Source: an uncultured Bacteroidota bacterium
GTDB lineage: Bacteria; Bacteroidota; Bacteroidia; 2-12-FULL-35-15
Assembly (NCBI GenBank): GCA_903833025.1
Contig: CAILDT010000421.1
Span: forward strand, 1 to 6,438
DNA: 6,438 bases
Direction: 5' to 3'
Shown: positions 6,298 to 6,438 of the stretch, piece by piece
Layout: every line of letters begins with the position of its first letter
How positions within the stretch are numbered: position 1 is the first letter of the stretch
Position numbers and translations under genes: made by a program
The notes under the pieces: model-generated
What the model saw: only the letters and a program-made list of their open reading frames with translations
Database searches by the model: none
What the model was told of the DNA's origin: nothing

Positions 6298-6335
6298 AAT
6301 GTCAGAGTGTCACTTACATTTCTGACATTTTTTTT
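6298..6335 (+). terminator. Terminator-like inverted repeat with T-tract after secG
   Basis: A perfect 9-base inverted repeat (AATGTCAGA at 6298-6306, TCTGACATT at 6321-6329) encloses a 14-base loop and runs into eight T residues (6328-6335). It lies 25 bases after the secG stop, the right place for an intrinsic terminator of the operon. The stem is AT-rich and the loop long, so termination may be weak. The stem arms also contain TGTCA/TGACA, so it may instead, or also, be a protein binding site. Confidence 0.55.
6300..6312 (+). promoter_or_regulatory. Second TGTCA-N3-TGTCA direct repeat (putative operator)
   Basis: TGTCA at 6300-6304 and 6308-6312 with spacer GAG repeats the arrangement at 77-89. 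An inverted copy TGACA follows at 6323-6327 and another TGACA at 6401-6405. It lies ahead of whatever gene follows secG, which in related bacteria, as I recall, is groES-groEL. A regulatory role is inferred from recurrence and position only. Confidence 0.4.
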
Positions 6336-6438
6336 GCTTTTAAGTAGTAATCGGTAAAATTGTCTGCTATTCTACTTTAATAATCTTTTGGTATAATATC
6401 TGACAAGGGGCAAACGAAATTTTAAAAATTCAAATCTA
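6333..6438 (+). promoter_or_regulatory. AT-rich leader, probable promoter region of downstream gene
   Basis: No coding sequence is seen from the secG stop to the window end. Candidate promoter elements are TTTG (6333-6336) with TAAAATTG (6355-6362), seven of eight against TAnnTTTG counting the free positions, spacer 18. A TTGGTATA at 6388-6395 resembles a sigma-54 -24 element, but the -12 position has GA instead of GC. A GA-N10-GC arrangement at 6324-6337 has correct sigma-54 spacing but lacks the GG. None is decisive; the downstream gene, possibly groES, starts outside the window. Confidence 0.3.

Noticed and set aside
6388..6403. Sigma-54 promoter TTGGTATA-N6-GA
   Set aside because: The -24 half is good but the essential GC at -12 is missing, so I mention it only as a weak candidate in the leader entry.
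1..6438. CRISPR array, tRNA, rRNA or insertion sequence
   Set aside because: No regularly spaced direct repeats, cloverleaf-like sequence, rRNA segment or transposase coding sequence was seen on either strand.

Overview
The window looks like chromosomal DNA from a member of the Bacteroidetes. Start codons follow short A-rich leaders without clear Shine-Dalgarno sequences. One upstream site matches the Bacteroidetes promoter form TTG / TAnnTTTG. The gene order miaB - sigma-54-type activator - lptE - TPR-like protein - secG is one I recall as conserved in this phylum, usually followed by groES-groEL. All nine genes are on the + strand and there is no large gene-free stretch.

Layout: 1-109 is non-coding, with a decayed palindromic repeat (21-64), a TGTCA direct repeat and a likely promoter. 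Positions 131-804 hold an overlapping HEPN/nucleotidyltransferase pair of toxin-antitoxin type. Positions 810-2240 encode the tRNA methylthiotransferase MiaB. Positions 2282-2900 hold a second overlapping pair, a small putative antitoxin and a PIN-domain ribonuclease. Positions 2919-6272 form a tight run (gaps of 3-6 bases) of an AAA+ Fis-type transcription activator, the LPS-assembly lipoprotein LptE, an acidic Glu/Val/Ile-rich protein with a TPR-like C-terminus, and the preprotein translocase subunit SecG. Positions 6273-6438 contain a terminator-like inverted repeat with a T-tract, followed by an AT-rich leader that probably precedes a gene beyond the window.

The housekeeping genes serve tRNA modification, outer-membrane LPS delivery and protein export. 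The two toxin-antitoxin-like pairs flank miaB and look like insertions into this cluster. The most notable points are: (1) the activator carries GSFTSA where sigma-54 activators normally have GAFTGA; (2) the same TGTCA-N3-TGTCA direct repeat occurs in the first and last intergenic regions; (3) two toxin-antitoxin-like pairs bracket one housekeeping gene; (4) the HEPN protein lacks the usual R-X4-6-H nuclease motif. I see no clear evidence of a wholly new system.
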